DNA of 64,000 bases, taken from positions 7,270,001 to 7,334,000 of the forward strand of contig JAVHKY010000023.1 in assembly GCA_035079385.1 (NCBI GenBank), written 5' to 3'. Positions 24,180 to 37,262 of this stretch are shown piece after piece; within the stretch, counting starts at the first letter, position 1, and every line of letters starts with the position of its first letter. The notes below the pieces were generated by a model. That model was not told the origin of the DNA, searched no databases, and saw only the letters and a program-made list of their open reading frames with translations. A program made the translations under genes and the position numbers. The DNA is from Aspidiotus rigidus. Its lineage: Eukaryota; Arthropoda; Insecta; Hemiptera; Diaspididae.

Positions 24180-27100
24180 TTGAGGAGACGGAATGATTAG
24201 AGGAGAAGTCGAATCTCACGTATTCTGATGAGAAGATTGGACAATCGTCTTTTCACTGATGAATTTGTTTGAAAATTGAGAAAGTGAGAAAAATAGAGCG
24301 ATACTGATGGATAAAACACTACTTAGTTGAAAATCTTATAAATTTTCTATCCGATATTTCAGAATTGAACGATGACGTCCTTCGTCTTATAGCTTGTTTA
24401 GACTCCACGTGTTATTAATTTCACGAATTAGTATCGATATTAAACGTGATTAATGGAAAGAAACTAGTTTTCGTTGTACTAAACGTCTTATTTCTCGATA
24501 TTTTAATCAATGTTCACGTGCAGAAAGGTGCTGTTCGTTTCATCTTCTGAGAATAACGAAGGAAAGCTGAACACGACGATTGAAACCAAATAGGCGTGTC
24601 TTATCCGGATTCAATATAATTTTACGTCTTCTACAAAATATAAAACTGTTCATTATTTTTTCTGTTCAGTTTCCCTGTTCTTATTAAAGGTCGATAAGTC
24701 ATTGCGGAAATGAAGATCCAAAGTCATTTACTTTTAGAATAGGCTTTTTTTTTTTTTTTTTTTTTTTCTGAATGTGCCTAAGAAAGATTTTTTTTATTTA
24801 TTCTTCAACATCAATACAACCAATTTATTCTTTTCTCAACAATTAAAACTTTGACAGATCTACAATGTTCGCACCCCAAGTACTGGAATGAATTGCGCGT
24901 CCTTCTGGCCCAACTAAAAATTGAAAGTTTTTTCTTTTTTTTTCCTTCTGTACATTTGAGATTTTGCGTGTGATTAAAATATTTTCTCTCGCACTGTCGT
25001 AGAAAATTCTTTCGAGTGAACCAAAATAACAACTATTCACTTCTCCAATTTTCTGTTAATAATCCTAAATGATCACGATGAAGCAATGAAACTGTTTCGA
25101 CCCTTTCGAGCTGGTTTTCTTTCTTCTTTTTATCTTCTCATTCATTACAAACTTTAATTGTACACATATTTATGAGTGGGAAAGATTGTGAGGATTGGTC
25201 GTACTTGAGATCCATGTACCCGAAAGAGAACGAATTAAATAATAAGTAAACAAACCTGAACGTCTGTAGTATATTGGTATGGTTAGTTTCGAAGTAGATA
25301 CCTGTAATTATGAAGGTGCACATCACGAACTGATTGCAACGTGATCAACTATCAATATCATCATATTTTACGACAGTTGAAAACTAAATACCCTCTATTC
25401 TCATGAGGATTACGTTATCATAAGGTGGACTTACTTTTCTATTGATTAAAATAATTATTTTTGTTTTATTTTGTCTTATCGAAAGAGAGGGTAATCCTCT
25501 ACATTCTCTTTTCAATTCAAAAAGAAAAAGAAAAAAAAGAACAGATACTTAGTAGTTCGGAAAAAAAAATCCGACATTTCTTGACCTCCTATATTTGCTG
25601 CTGGACGATAGTACCGGTATAATATGTGGATGAAGTTGTATTATTGTGAAAAAAAAGTACTTACGACGAGAGCCTGGTGAAAAATTTTAGTTTTTCTCGA
25701 AATAGGTGAGCTGAAGCTTTTGGTCGGTGTATGACAAATTTTCGGATCACTCAGTTAAATCAGCATAGAAACCGATAAATAGCAGTGGATTCTACGTTGA
25801 TTAAAAAATAGAAATAATCATCTGAAACAATTTGTCGTTCATCATTGCTGATATTTGCTAGAAAAAAGCATTCAAATACTCAAGTACTATATTATATGAA
25901 ATTTTTCGAATGAATTTTGTGAGGTGTGCTCTTTCACCTAGTCGAGTTGATTACTAAGTGGATAATGTTACTTATGTTATCAAGCAAATCTACTGTATAT
26001 ATTCACAAAGGCTATAGCTAAATTCATGAATATTTATGATGAAACTTTTTCTATCGTAAACCTGTCAGATGTAGTCTTCCTAAGAAAAAACTCGTTAGGT
26101 ACGTATATTCTATAGAAGGAATGTTGGAGAGAAATTATTTTTTTTTTGCGGATCGAGCTATTTTTTTAATATTTTTATTTCACCCCTCTTTTTTACGTCT
26201 TACAGTAGCCATCATCAATCTTGACGAACACCCAGCGATATCAATTAGGGCGGACGCCATGTACCGTAATTTCTCAAATTCCTCATTGGTTCTTATAGGC
26301 CTATCGCAATTAATAAAAGCCCCAAAATAAATTATAACATATCCGACTGTCGGAGTCTGCTTTGAAAATTCATTGAAAATGCCACACATTCAATCTTTAT
26401 AGCCTGAGAATGGGTTCCAAAAGGGAATACTCTTCCAAATGGAACCTCCGTCCTCTGTAGTCAACTTACCTTTTCTGATCTGTTTTCTCTCGACCGTCCG
26501 ACAAACCATTTGCGAACTTGACGGTTGACCGACCATTTCTGACGTGCTCTTCTCGCCCACACCCCCGAACACAGAATCGGATTCCAAACAGCGAATGTCG
26601 AGCGTAATCTAAGCATCGTCAATATAATAGGCTCGAACTAATATCTAACTATACTGGCAATTCTAATGACTGAGTTTGAAGTGCGTTCCAAACGGTGAAC
26701 ATTATTAAAGAATTATGTTCCTTGATAATATTATTGATAGCGTTGATCGCGCAGAAGAAACACCCTCACCGACGAAGTAACGGCCGTACACAAGATGCTC
26801 CAATACCTGCACGCTACAAACCTCTTGAGTGTTTTGTAATCTTGATACTTCTTCCTTTTTCGAAGACTGTTCTTTTTTCTTTTCTTTTACTTTTTTCTAA
26901 GAATGTATCTCTTTTTCGTCGACGGTAATAAGCAATGACCTTGATGACGCGTCGTTAAACATATTTACAAATAAATAAAAACTCCACTGTCATCAAGAAT
27001 TGAGGTAGAGATCAAAATATTGATCTGGAATTGAGATAAAGTCGAACTGATTTTGATGTATTCGATGTTTCTATCAATATTTTACATGCTTCGGAAGAGT

Positions 27101-29590
27101 AATTTTATTTAGTACGTAAATAAACTCATTGAATTTCAAAATAGACCGATATGTGGTAATATTGACTGTCTAGAACGTACTTGAAAGGCCGCTCTAGAGC
27201 TATAGACGATCAATATTATCGTTAATAATTGCTTCAATTATTGATGTATGGCTTGTCCTTCAATTTTTAAAAAATTTTTTCATAACTTATCCACGTAGCC
27301 CATTGAGCAGCTAGAAGCAGCTCGTTGAATACACTTTGAAAAAAAAAAAAATTCATACCGATCAGGCGATTTAAGCTTTCGAATTTCTTATCACCCCTCT
27401 ACTACAGACCCGCCTTCATGGATGGGAATGATCGTATGATTGTAACAAAATTTTTCCTCTTACAGGGCGTTGATCGTTTCAAAATTGATAACACATTTTT
27501 GTTTACTTTCGTTTTGGTAGGAAGTTTTCTATACTTGCATATGGGGAATAAGTGGTTTTCAAGTTTTGCTCAAAAATGAAAGAGTTTCATGAAAAATTGC
27601 CAAGAACAAAAGTTGTAGCCGTTGAAATGTTCTTTTAGAAATGGTCACCTTGAATTTTTCAAAATAGAGGTGTTTTACATGTAATATCTCCTACCAAAAC
27701 GAAAGTAAACAAAAATGTGTTATCAATTTTATGTGTTCGATTCTTGAATCAAATTTTCTAAAATATTTACGAAAACTGAAACGTCGAATTTTCATAACGC
27801 GATTTTCGCCTTATATCTTCAACTAGAAGATTTTAGAACAGAAAATTTCTTCAGTTATTCCCGCTCTTGGTTTTCCAATCAATTGCTATTCAATTTCCCT
27901 TTCAACAATTATTTTACCGCTTTTTCCACAACGATACGATGCATCATTCAGCACAATATTCAAAAATAAAAAGAAAATAATTTACGATTCAGATTTTCTT
28001 TATTAGATACTTCAATATACTTCATTAGGATGATATGTTGTTTCTTTATAGAAGGTACGATAATTTTTCCTGATGTTATTCAAATGACGATCGATAAGGT
28101 ATAGGTACAGTTAAACAAACTAAAGGAAAAAAAGTAAAAATAATAATAATACAACATAATAAACGCAAAAAAAAAAAAAAAAAATGTTGAATTACGCTTT
28201 CGAATTATAAGAAATTCGATGGATGCTACAATATTGATGATAATCTGAGAAGCATCATATCTTTACAAATTCAATCGGAAAAACACAGATGATGAAAAAA
28301 TATTTGTACCACTAGTATGCTACGTAGAATGACGTGCGCTACAGTCTGCGTCGTTTTTACACCAAACCATACAGAAAAACTCATCGAAACATTTCGAAAC
28401 TTTGAAAATTTTCACATGATCACAAAACAGAATGTACAGATTATTATTATACGGACCTACGGTGTCAAATTTGAGCATCATAACAGATACGAAAATTTGT
28501 TACGTCGGTGATACTCTGGGAGACGATTTTTTGTTCGGTTGTTTAATACATTTTATTCGAGAATGTAAATATCTTTACGAATAATCCCATGCTCCTTGGT
28601 ACATCGATTTCAGAAGACTTTCTACTTCGTGGTACGACTAAAGCTGACGAACAAAATAAAAAAAAAACAACTGACCTAGCTCTATTTCATTCATTGGATT
28701 TCAAGATCAAAAAAAAGTACTCCCACGTAAAATCCAGAAATATCGCATTCGTAACCATGAAATGTCATTTGAACAAACGATTTTTAAACGGACCTCTGTT
28801 TCATTGTAAGTTTTGATGAACCGAGAGAAACCTGACCAACAGTAGCGAAATCATACGCCTTTTGTTCCTTGTACAATACTAACGCTCTAAATGATCATTC
28901 AATCGACCTTATCGACATAATGGTACTTTGAAACCGCGTGGATTCGTCAGCCAGCACAGAATAATACCACGAAAGAATAATTCATTATTCATCAATATCT
29001 TCGCATTAAAAATCAACGATACGAGCTCATGCACAAGGTCACAATTCAAGGTAATTCGTAGCAAAAATGTCATTCGTGTTTTCCTCTAAGGCTACTTAGC
29101 ATGTAAAAATTTACCCTCGCAATAAGAAACAGCTTTAAACTAAAATGGTATCGCGCTCGTTAAAACGTCAGTTCGTCGACCCAGATAACCCTCGACGTTA
29201 TTTACACCAACGTACAAGAACTGTGTGATTTTAATTTCATGAATGACGCAACAATTTATTCTTCGAAGTCACCCGCCACGTCATTCTACAGAAGTTATAT
29301 AGTGGTTGTGATACATCGAACAAAACGAAATTTGTTTCGTGTTAAAAATACTACTGAATACTTTCTCGCGAAATCGACCGAATCAAAATAAAAACGGGGA
29401 AAAAATGATCGTAAGCAATCTTATTTCGAAATAAAATGAAAATAAAAACCCAGTATGCTAAATAAGTGAAGTTCTTCTTCAAAAATATACCCGTCACCAA
29501 AAAACCAAAAAAATGATAAGATAAACAAAGAATAAAGGGCAAATTAAAATAAAACTAAGCATGATGATTGTTTTAAATTAATGTTTTGTA
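24180..29590. other. Long gene-poor stretch
   Basis: Several homopolymer runs occur (T near 24745, A near 28168) and one MITE at 27481. Open frames are short and none is recognisable. A plausible splice-flanked 71-base stretch ending in TAA at 24843 (minus strand) is treated under rejected items. Confidence 0.45.
27481..27730. mobile_element. MITE with terminal inverted repeats of about 40 bp
   Basis: The left end AAAATTGATAACACATTTTT continues through GTTTACTTTCGTTTTGGTAGGA. The right end is its near-exact inverse, with about 165 bases between the arms and no coding capacity. No clear target duplication can be read, so the superfamily is open. Confidence 0.75.
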
Positions 29591-29601
29591 AGTCCGCTAC
29601 C

Positions 29602-31208
29602 CTATTCGTCATCTTGTCCGGGGTCGTAAATTTTCTGATTTATAGACAGCACCTGACGTATGAATCCAAGATCGCAGATGATATTGTTTTTCAAATACAG
29701 CAATATGCTCGTCAATTTACCTTCGCCGAACTCCAACTGCTTGTTACACGATGCCAACGACTCCTCTTCAACGCTCGTCAATTTCTGCGGGAAATGACGT
29801 AACACGCATTAGTATGGGGCATGTTATCTTTACGTATATTGCATAATTAAGTTCGCTATTTCGACTAACCTCAAAAACTCCGAAATCCATTTTCACTCGC
29901 TTTGTAACTTCGCCATCCTGATAAAATAAGGTGAACTTATCGACTCCTTTCGTAGTGATGGCGAAATAAACACCAGCTAGCAGTTGACCTTTCGCATTAC
30001 GTTTGACCAGACATTTGAATTCGTAAACCAAGTTTCGACGTTCGGTTACGTCTACGGGAGACAGATACGGCACACCAACGTACACTAAATTCTTGGTCAG
30101 CTTCTCCGGTGTATTTGGCCTCTGCTCTTTCACTTGCCAGTATACGTAATCTTCGTTACCGCGATCAGCGAATCTGTAACTGTACTCCTTCCGACACAAA
30201 TTCTCGTTCGATTGAACAAAACAACCTATTTAAGGTTACAATTAGTAAAATTCAAATTTATTAAAAAATTTTAATGACTGATTCACTCACCTGTATGGGG
30301 ATATTGACCGTCTTTCATTATTGTGATGACTCGACCGATATGATAGCCTGGATCCAGTAGTAGAATTCCAGTTCGGCCAGCGATGTTGATCTTCAACGCC
30401 ACCATAACGTGCTCTTTGTCCGAATCCAAAGGATCGGGCAATTCGGATGTGTACGAGATGACATCTTCCACGCTTTCTTCACACGAGGCCAAATACAATC
30501 GACTCGTCAGTCCAGGAAAACGTTCTTCGAGCGAACTCAAGTTCTTTATAAGTTCTAAACCTAATCCAACGCATGTGTGGTGTTCGGCTGTAATCGGCGG
30601 GCGATACGTCTTGTAGAATTGCATCAAACATGTTTCGTTGCTCTCCTTGAATTGTTCGTAGAATCTGCACAAAAGGTAGAACGTAGTACACATACGTAAA
30701 TAATTAACGATGGAAATGTATGTCACGTTCGCTTACCGAATAAAATTTCCCAAGGTGTTGTAATTATGAGTTAGAAGTATACGTTGTACATTGAGTTCGA
30801 TTATCTGAGCCAATACTTCATATTCTTCGGTTGAAGAAAATACGAGGGGTTGTTTGGAACAACCCCATGTTGGTAGCGGTAGTGGATGGCCGTCGGGCCA
30901 CTCACCACCGACCTGAATCAAATTCTGAATACATCCTTCGGTAGTTTTGAGTCAACTTGGCCATTCGTTGCCCCAGCGACCAACCGTTGGTTGACATCCG
31001 TGTTTGCTGCCATCCCTGCAGGAACTAGTAAGTTCCACAGAGCATAACTGACCGTCTATAGATAAATTTTTACCCTGATCTGAAACAATCACGAGAGTGA
31101 ATTAGAAAAAAAAAAAAAAAAATGAAAAAAATACGAATGCACTTGTTGAACGCGGACGAATGATTACGCACAAAAATTATGAAAAATATCGTAAAATTAC
31201 TTACCCAT
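29602..31208 (-). CDS. Unnamed protein with possible Cys-His-Asp triad; one in-frame UGA
   Basis: Five coding exons on the minus strand: 31208-31205 (ATG plus one base), 31079-30737, 30664-30291, 30225-29870 and 29784-29602. All are phase-consistent GT-AG and total 420 codons, including a TGA as codon 44 (30954-30952). Codons on both sides look genuine: the upstream part is Cys-rich (TVGRWGNEWPS) and the downstream begins LKTTEGCIQNL. Exon 3 holds HHTCVGLGLELI, then EHVMVALKI, then ILLLDPGYH. The order and approximate spacing of Cys147, His201 and Asp220 recall the arylamine N-acetyltransferase/transglutaminase-like fold. I do not know the function. Translation may start downstream, read through the UGA, or the gene may be disabled. 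Confidence 0.7.
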
Positions 31209-31302
31209 CCAAGGAACACCCTCGACTGTAGTATGTGTCTGTTCTTCGTTTGGTAGAAAAAGTGACTGGTATCGACTATGAGAAATGCTACTTTCGTGAC
31301 AA

Positions 31303-31310
31303 TATTTATA
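31303..31310 (-). promoter_or_regulatory. TATA box of the UGA-interrupted gene
   Basis: TATAAATA on the minus strand, with an initiator-like TCATAG about 30 bases downstream (near 31280). This places the start codon about 70 bases into the first exon. Confidence 0.45.
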
Positions 31311-31319
31311 CGAACCGAA

Positions 31320-32420
31320 CGTTTAAAAAATCTGACGTTTACCTCCCTACCACTTGAGAGGCGTTCTAATTAGATATACGAGTCCGAATCATTCGGTAAA
31401 TACATGATTTAGTTAAACAACGTTTTTAAATCGACGTTTGCACCACAGCATTACTCGAGATAGTACACTTGCATTTATTTACTTTACGAGTCTTTTGTTT
31501 GAAATGAGATGAGATATGACACCGAGCACTAACGGAATATTTAGAAGAAAGAAGAGAAAATAAAAAGAAAAAACTACTAAATGAAAAATTAAAAAAAAAA
31601 TAACAAAAAATAAAGAAGTGTAAACACTCCTTGTTACCTTCTGATGGTAAGTGATATGAATCGAGTGATACGAACATTTCTTCTTCGAGTGATTTTCGAG
31701 TGAAAGGCTCGTGTAAAAGATGGCGCATGCGCAGAACGTTTTAGTGGTAGACAAGGCTCGTGTTTACGAATAGGTGAAGGTTGGAGTGGAGAGGGTAGGA
31801 AGGTAGGAATGATACAACGGTTTTCGATCCCCTATACTTCGATGTTTTGATCAAATCTAAAACTAACTAATTAGCGACTGTACCGAATCATTAGTATTGA
31901 TGATGATTCAAATAATGAGAAATAAATGATGGTATTTTCATAGTTTGAGTACGTCGTCATTTTTTACAATCGTGACGTAAATTGAGAACGCATTCCAACT
32001 AAGTACGGTTTATACGAAAGTAGAATGCATCAAAACGCAAAATATATTGCGTTTGATTTTTTCACGATTACGACCTCTGAAAGAGCGGAATGAGAGCTTG
32101 TTGTACATATTTATTCAAGTTCATACTTTCACGGACTTCCCTGGGAATTTTGAGTATTTCATTTATCTTACTGCGTAGATTTTTCTTAACTGTACTTCGT
32201 CGATATTTTTTCACGGGTGAGTTGACGTAGAGAACACGTGCGCGATGCGACTGCTGATTATTCTTATCTAAAATAAACTTTTCTAGTTATACTCTACTGT
32301 GGCGATAAATAAACGGAAAACGAACTGTCCGCATTTTTCGACAGAAGCGCATGTAACTTCGAATAATTCAAAGACCGGACAAGTTCTTCATGTTTAAATT
32401 CGATCGGGGGAAATACCAAA
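31320..32420. other. No gene recognised
   Basis: Apart from the composite site at 31717, this AT-rich stretch has only short open frames that I cannot relate to any protein. Confidence 0.4.
31717..31733 (+). promoter_or_regulatory. YY1/NRF1-type composite site
   Basis: AAGATGGC (YY1/Pho-like) overlaps GCGCATGCGCA, a full palindromic NRF1/Ewg site. Such pairs mark housekeeping promoters. It lies about 430 bases upstream of the presumed start of the minus-strand gene. Which gene it serves is not clear. Confidence 0.35.
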
Positions 32421-32429
32421 AATTTTAAC

Positions 32430-32980
32430 AGGGGACCTGTTCTAAGGGAGGTTTATCAAAAATTTGCCAGCGCCATCCGGCCGAAATGAAAATGGTCCAA
32501 GTCCAACATAATTTGCAGAAATGGTGTAAGTCCCCTTCCTATCATATTTACAGCTCGGATTAAACTTAAAAACTACGGCTTCTTTAGCGGAATGCGAAGG
32601 ACCTGTTTCAGGGGTTGAATTGGTTTTGTTATTGAGAATTCAAATCAAAATCTTGAAGATCCTTAAGTTTTCTTGAGTTCCTTGTATCATGATGCAAATA
32701 GCCTGTACGGTAAGAATTTTTCGAAGTCCCTCTTCTTCCTATGATATATTATAGCTTGAAAGTCAACATTTCTTTATGACTTCCCCTTCCATGATATATA
32801 GCTCGAGAGTCACAATTTTCCTAAGTCATAGCCCGAGAGTCAAAATTTTTCCAAATCCCTCTCTTATCATATACTACAGCTCGAGAGTCAAAATTTTAAC
32901 AGGGAAAAATTTCCCGTGCGCTGTATGATGTCCCGCCAATATGAAAATGTTTCAAGTCCAACCCCCCCCCCCCCATCATA
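32430..32980. repeat. Fragments of the 45-bp-repeat element
   Basis: AACAGGGGACCTGTTCTAAGGG near 32428 and CGAAGGACCTGTTTCAGGGG near 32606 match the two ends of the family at 4049. Diverged copies of the 45-bp unit (GCTCGAGAGTC..AATTTT..AAGTC) follow at 32750-32900. Confidence 0.55.
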
Positions 32981-32984
32981 TACA

Positions 32985-33180
32985 ATATTTTACCAGTTAA
33001 ACGGGAGTTTGGACTAAATCTGTGCCAGCGTGAAAATCCGAAACGTTAGGTGCACCTATACTTCAAACCTACAAAAATTGTATCTCAATTTTATCTTTGA
33101 TTTGCGTCCCTACTCAACTTTTTACAACGTTTTTGAGCTGAGTTATGGACCAAAATGCGCCGAAAATGGACCAATTTGCC
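32985..33180. repeat. One end of a long-TIR element related to 58233-58711
   Basis: The text from GGGAGTTTGGACTAAAT to GAGTTATGGACCAAAAT follows, with substitutions, one arm of the MITE at 58233. The opposite arm is missing. Confidence 0.5.
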
Positions 33181-33229
33181 GCAACATTTATAAAATAAGA
33201 AATCATCGTATAATTCTAAAGTGTATGAC

Positions 33230-34420
33230 GTATTTACGCAGTGACAGCTTCAACTTTCTGAACCATGTCAAAGAAGTTCGTAGTGTCATCAATAGGAGCT
33301 TGCATTCATTATCAAGAGTACTTCCGTTCAGCCTTCCTAAATCAAACCCTAAGCCCCCTCCCTCTCCAGCTTATCTAAGGTCCATTAGCAAGATATTCCG
33401 ATGCGGCCCGTAGTTTCTTTTATCTCCTCCTCAACCTACTCCCTCGCCAAATACTCACATCGTTGGTTTAAATCCCGCGTCGAGGTCGAGTCTCAGAATT
33501 CTTCTTCTCTGGCCGATAGCCTGAAAAACGAACGTCTCCCTCCGGGTGCGACCCTCTGTTCCTTTGACGTCGTGGGCCTGTTCCCTGAGATCCGTAAGAC
33601 CGTCACTATGCGGCGGATAGGTAAGCTCTTCGTGAAGCTGAACACTTCTCATGAAGAGTTGAGTGAATTTTTCGATTTGTTGGATGTTTGTTGGTCTCCG
33701 AATTTTTGCAAATTCAATGGTAAATTTTTCGAGTTCTCTGACGAGGGGAGTATTCCTATTGGGTCCCCTTTAGGTTCCCTAATCTCTGAGGTGTTTATGT
33801 CCAAGTTTGAATCTGAGCTTTCCTCCTCTGGCCATTTATTAATATTATTAATATCCTCTACTGGCGCAGATACGTAGATGACGTGCTATGTACGTGGACT
33901 AGTCACCGAGATCTCTGCTTGTAGTTTCTCAAGTATCTAAATAATCCATACCCTTCCATAAAATTTACTTTGGAAGTTGAAGGTTCCTCGATAAACTTCT
34001 TGGACTTGACTGTCTCCGAAAGAGATCGAGTCTAGGAGATCGAGATTTACAGAAAAGATACATCTAGTCTATGGGTCGTCATTCTGTTCTATCGTCGCTC
34101 ACAAATATGTGGCGTTTAATAGTTTCGTCCATAGATTAACCAACATTCCTTTGAGTCAAACTGCCTTCAGGAAAACTAGATTTATTTGGACATAGAGGCG
34201 ATAGTTCATAGGGAGATAATTAGAGTGCACCTCGACTCTACTACCTCCCTCCTCCGCTCAATGAGCTACGAGAAATCGCGATGGATTAAGCTCCCATTCT
34301 TGGGGAAGTGCCCCTTTCGGTTAGGACGGGCACTACAGCTTTCGGCCTTCAAACCTCAAAATTAGGTCAGAGCCTCCCAATTCAAATCACGCTTTGCGAT
34401 CGTATATTATACAATTCGCA
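33230..34420 (+). pseudogene. Penelope-like reverse transcriptase fragment, frameshifted
   Basis: The stretch RPVVSFISSSTYSLAKY marks the N-terminal RT region of Penelope-like elements. Motif A appears as TLCSFDVVGLFPEIR and motif B as PIGSPLGSLISEVFMSKFE. A frame change then precedes motif C YWRRYVDDVLCTWT near 33857-33900. Further frame changes and stops follow, through FTLEVEGSSINFLDLTV and the thumb-like WIKLPFLGKCP. The endonuclease is not visible. It is dead. A second fragment of similar type lies at 42.5 kb on the opposite strand. Confidence 0.85.
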
Positions 34421-34719
34421 GAAGTAGGCCTACTTTACAGTGAGGAAGTTACTTTTTGAATATTTCATTTCTTGATCTTGATCCCATTGAAAATTGAGGC
34501 AAATTGCGACTCTCGATCTGTTTATATATATCAGGCGAGAGGAAGTTGAAGAATTTTTACTCACAAGTTACTTACATACGAGGGAGAGACTTGAAGATAT
34601 TTCAAATATCGAACTACAAATAAAAAGAGAGGGAGTTGAAGGAATTTGGGGTCTCGAGCTATGGATATAAGGAGTTGGAGTTGGGAAAATTTCGAATTTC
34701 AACTTCCCCTTAAGATAGA

Positions 34720-35960
34720 AATACTTGATAAAACGACGGCTTCCTTAACGAAGTTAAACGAGGAACGCAGGGAACCTGTTTTATGAGTCGAATGGGATTT
34801 GGTATTGAAAATTCAAGGAAGCCTAGACCTAGATAAAGATAGTATAAAGAAGGCCTAGACCTACTATAAGCCTATCATAATATAGTCTGAGAATATAAAT
34901 TTTTCTCACTCGAGAGACGAAATTTTTCCAAGTCCCCCTTCTATCATATATGGCTCGAGAGTCAAAATTTTTCCAAGTCCCCCTCCTATCATATATAGCT
35001 CGAGAGTCGAAATTTTTCTAAGTCCCCCTCCTATCATATATAGCTCGAGAGTCGAAATTTTAACAGGGAACCTGTTTTATGGGGGGCTATTTGAGAAATC
35101 TGCCGTCCGCCGTCCGCCGTCCGCCGTCCGCCGTCCGCCGTCCGCCGTGCGCCGTCCAGCGAAAAACTTAGAAAAATTTCGATCCTCGAGCCATATATGA
35201 TAGGAGAGGGACTTAGAAAAATTTCGACTCTCGAGCTATATATGATAGAAGGGGGACTTAGAAAAATTTCGACTCTCGAGCTATATATGATAGAAGGGGG
35301 ACTTAGAAAAATTTCGACTCTCGAGCCATATATGATAGGAGAGGGACTTAGAAAAATTTCCACTCCCGAGCTATATATGATAGGAGGGGGACTTGGAAAA
35401 ATTTCGACTCTCGAGCTATATATGATAGCAGGGGGACTTGGAAAAATTTCGTCTCTCGAGTGAGAAAAATTTATAATCTCAAACTACATTATGATAGGCT
35501 TATAGTAGGTCTAGGCCTTCTTTATACTATCTTTATCTAGGTCTAGGCTTCCTTGAATTTTCAATACCAAATCCCATTCGACTCATAAAACAGGTTCCCT
35601 GCGTTCCTCGTTTAACTTCGTTAAGGAAGCCGTCGTTTTTCTAAGTCCCCCTCCTATCATATATAGCTCGAGAGTCGAAATTTTTCTAAGTCCCCCTTCT
35701 ATCATATATAGCTCGAGAGTCGAAATTTTTCTAAGTCCCCCTTCTATCATATATGGCTCGAGAGTCAAAATTTTTCTAAGTCCCCCCTCCTATCATATAT
35801 GGCTCGAGAGTCAGAATTTTTCTAAGTCCCTCTCCTATCATATATGGCTCGAGGATCGAAATTTTTCTAAGTTTTTCGCTGGACGGCGCACGGCGGACGG
35901 CGGACGGCGGACGGCAGATTTCTCAAATAGCCCCCCATAAAACAGGTTCCCTGTTAAAAT
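34720..35960. mobile_element. Two opposite copies of the 45-bp-repeat element, one nested in the other
   Basis: A minus-oriented copy occupies 34730-35055 and resumes at 35637-35957. Between its halves sits a plus-oriented copy (about 35056-35636). The junctions read CGAAATTTT|AACAGGG on the left and GCCGTCG|TTTTTCTAAG on the right, so a T-rich word of the 45-bp unit appears on both sides. Both copies carry GCCGTCC arrays and several 45-bp units. The resulting stretch is a large imperfect palindrome. Confidence 0.7.
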
Positions 35961-36469
35961 TTTGATTTTCTGGCTATTCATATCAGGTGTACAACGAAAA
36001 ATACCGACTCCAGGGAGTCTAAGAGAAATTTTGAAAATTGAGTTGAGAAATGTGCATCAGGAAGAGGGCGTGGAACTCCTTGGAGGAAGTTTGATATTTG
36101 CGTTATCTAACTCCCCTCTGCTCTGTAATCAAAGTCTCATCATTACACCTAATCCAGACTTCACTTCCTCTTTCATCTTTCTAAACATACTCCAATAATT
36201 AATTCTCGATTTTTTCAAGTCTCTGAACTAGGTCAGAGTCTCCCTCACAGAGGCACAATTTGCTGTTCGTGTGCATTGTTCTAAAGTCGAAATTCTTATA
36301 AATTCTTAAATTTGGTTAGAGCTCTTCCTTCGTTAGGTAATTAAACTTACCTCTGCAATTTTCCGAGTCCCTAGAGCAGATCAAAACCTCCGCTCTTTCG
36401 GAACCTAAGATTGAGTATTTCTAGTTATATTTTATTTCCTCAGAGAATTTCTATCGCTGGTGTTGACAT

Positions 36470-36785
36470 GTTCCATGTCTTTTCTCTCGCCGGACCCCGA
36501 TTTTGAAACTCGCGAGTACACCCCCCCTTCAAGAGAAATCTCTACCCCGTGGGTGATTCAGAAATTCGCGAGTACACCCCGCGTAATAATAATAAATAAT
36601 TAAATAATTAAATAAATAAATAATTAAATAATTAATATAATTAATAATTGAAAAATTTTCTAAGTCCCTCTTCCTATCATATATGGCTGGATAGTCGAAA
36701 TTTTTCCAAGTCCCCTAGACTTCAATTGTCTCATACCATTCAAATACAACAGCGAGACAGGGGGCGAACTCGTAATAATTAATAA

Positions 36786-36829
<44 letters not shown>

Positions 36830-37185
36830 ATTAAATAATATTAAATAATTAAATAATTAAATAAATAAATAATATAATTAATAATTAGAAAATTTTCTAA
36901 GAGTCTCTTCCTATCATATATGGCTGGATAGTCGAAATTTTTCCAAGTCCCCTAGACTTGAATTGTCTCATACCATTCCAACACAACAGGGAGACAGAGG
37001 GCGAACGAGCGAAGCGAGTTCGCGCTACCTCATATTTCTCATAGAAGACTTATACGACGCTAAGATAGGTAAAGGGGTAAACGAATAATATCTCACGAAC
37101 ACTTGACCTAGTAGAAGCCTAGACTGAAATATTTCAAGACGACTGATAAAATATAAAAGATATGGAACATGATTTTCATTTATTT
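36470..37185 (-). repeat. Reverse-oriented relative of the 2456-5087 block
   Basis: It opens with CATGTTCCATGTCTTTT at 36472 and contains the ACTCGCGAGTACACC unit, AATAAATA arrays and two GGCTGGATAGTCGAAATTTTT segments. It ends in AAAAGATATGGAACATG at about 37170. The flank TTTATTTGGCTATGCCAGAA is also shared with 2420-2450, so the true element is slightly longer than its inverted ends. Confidence 0.65.
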
Positions 37186-37262
37186 GGCTATGCCAGAAAA
37201 TTTTTTTCGAATTAATTCAGAGAGCTGCTGTACCAAATAAAAACTCGGCGAAGTGCTAAAAT

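Noticed and set aside
24843..24913. Possible last exon on the minus strand ending in TAA near an AATAAA
   Set aside because: Acceptor and poly(A) words are plausible, but I found no upstream exon and recognise no protein; too short to call.
26180..26587. Two minus-strand frames with a possible GTAAGA donor
   Set aside because: No acceptor, no family, and a stop separates the two frames.
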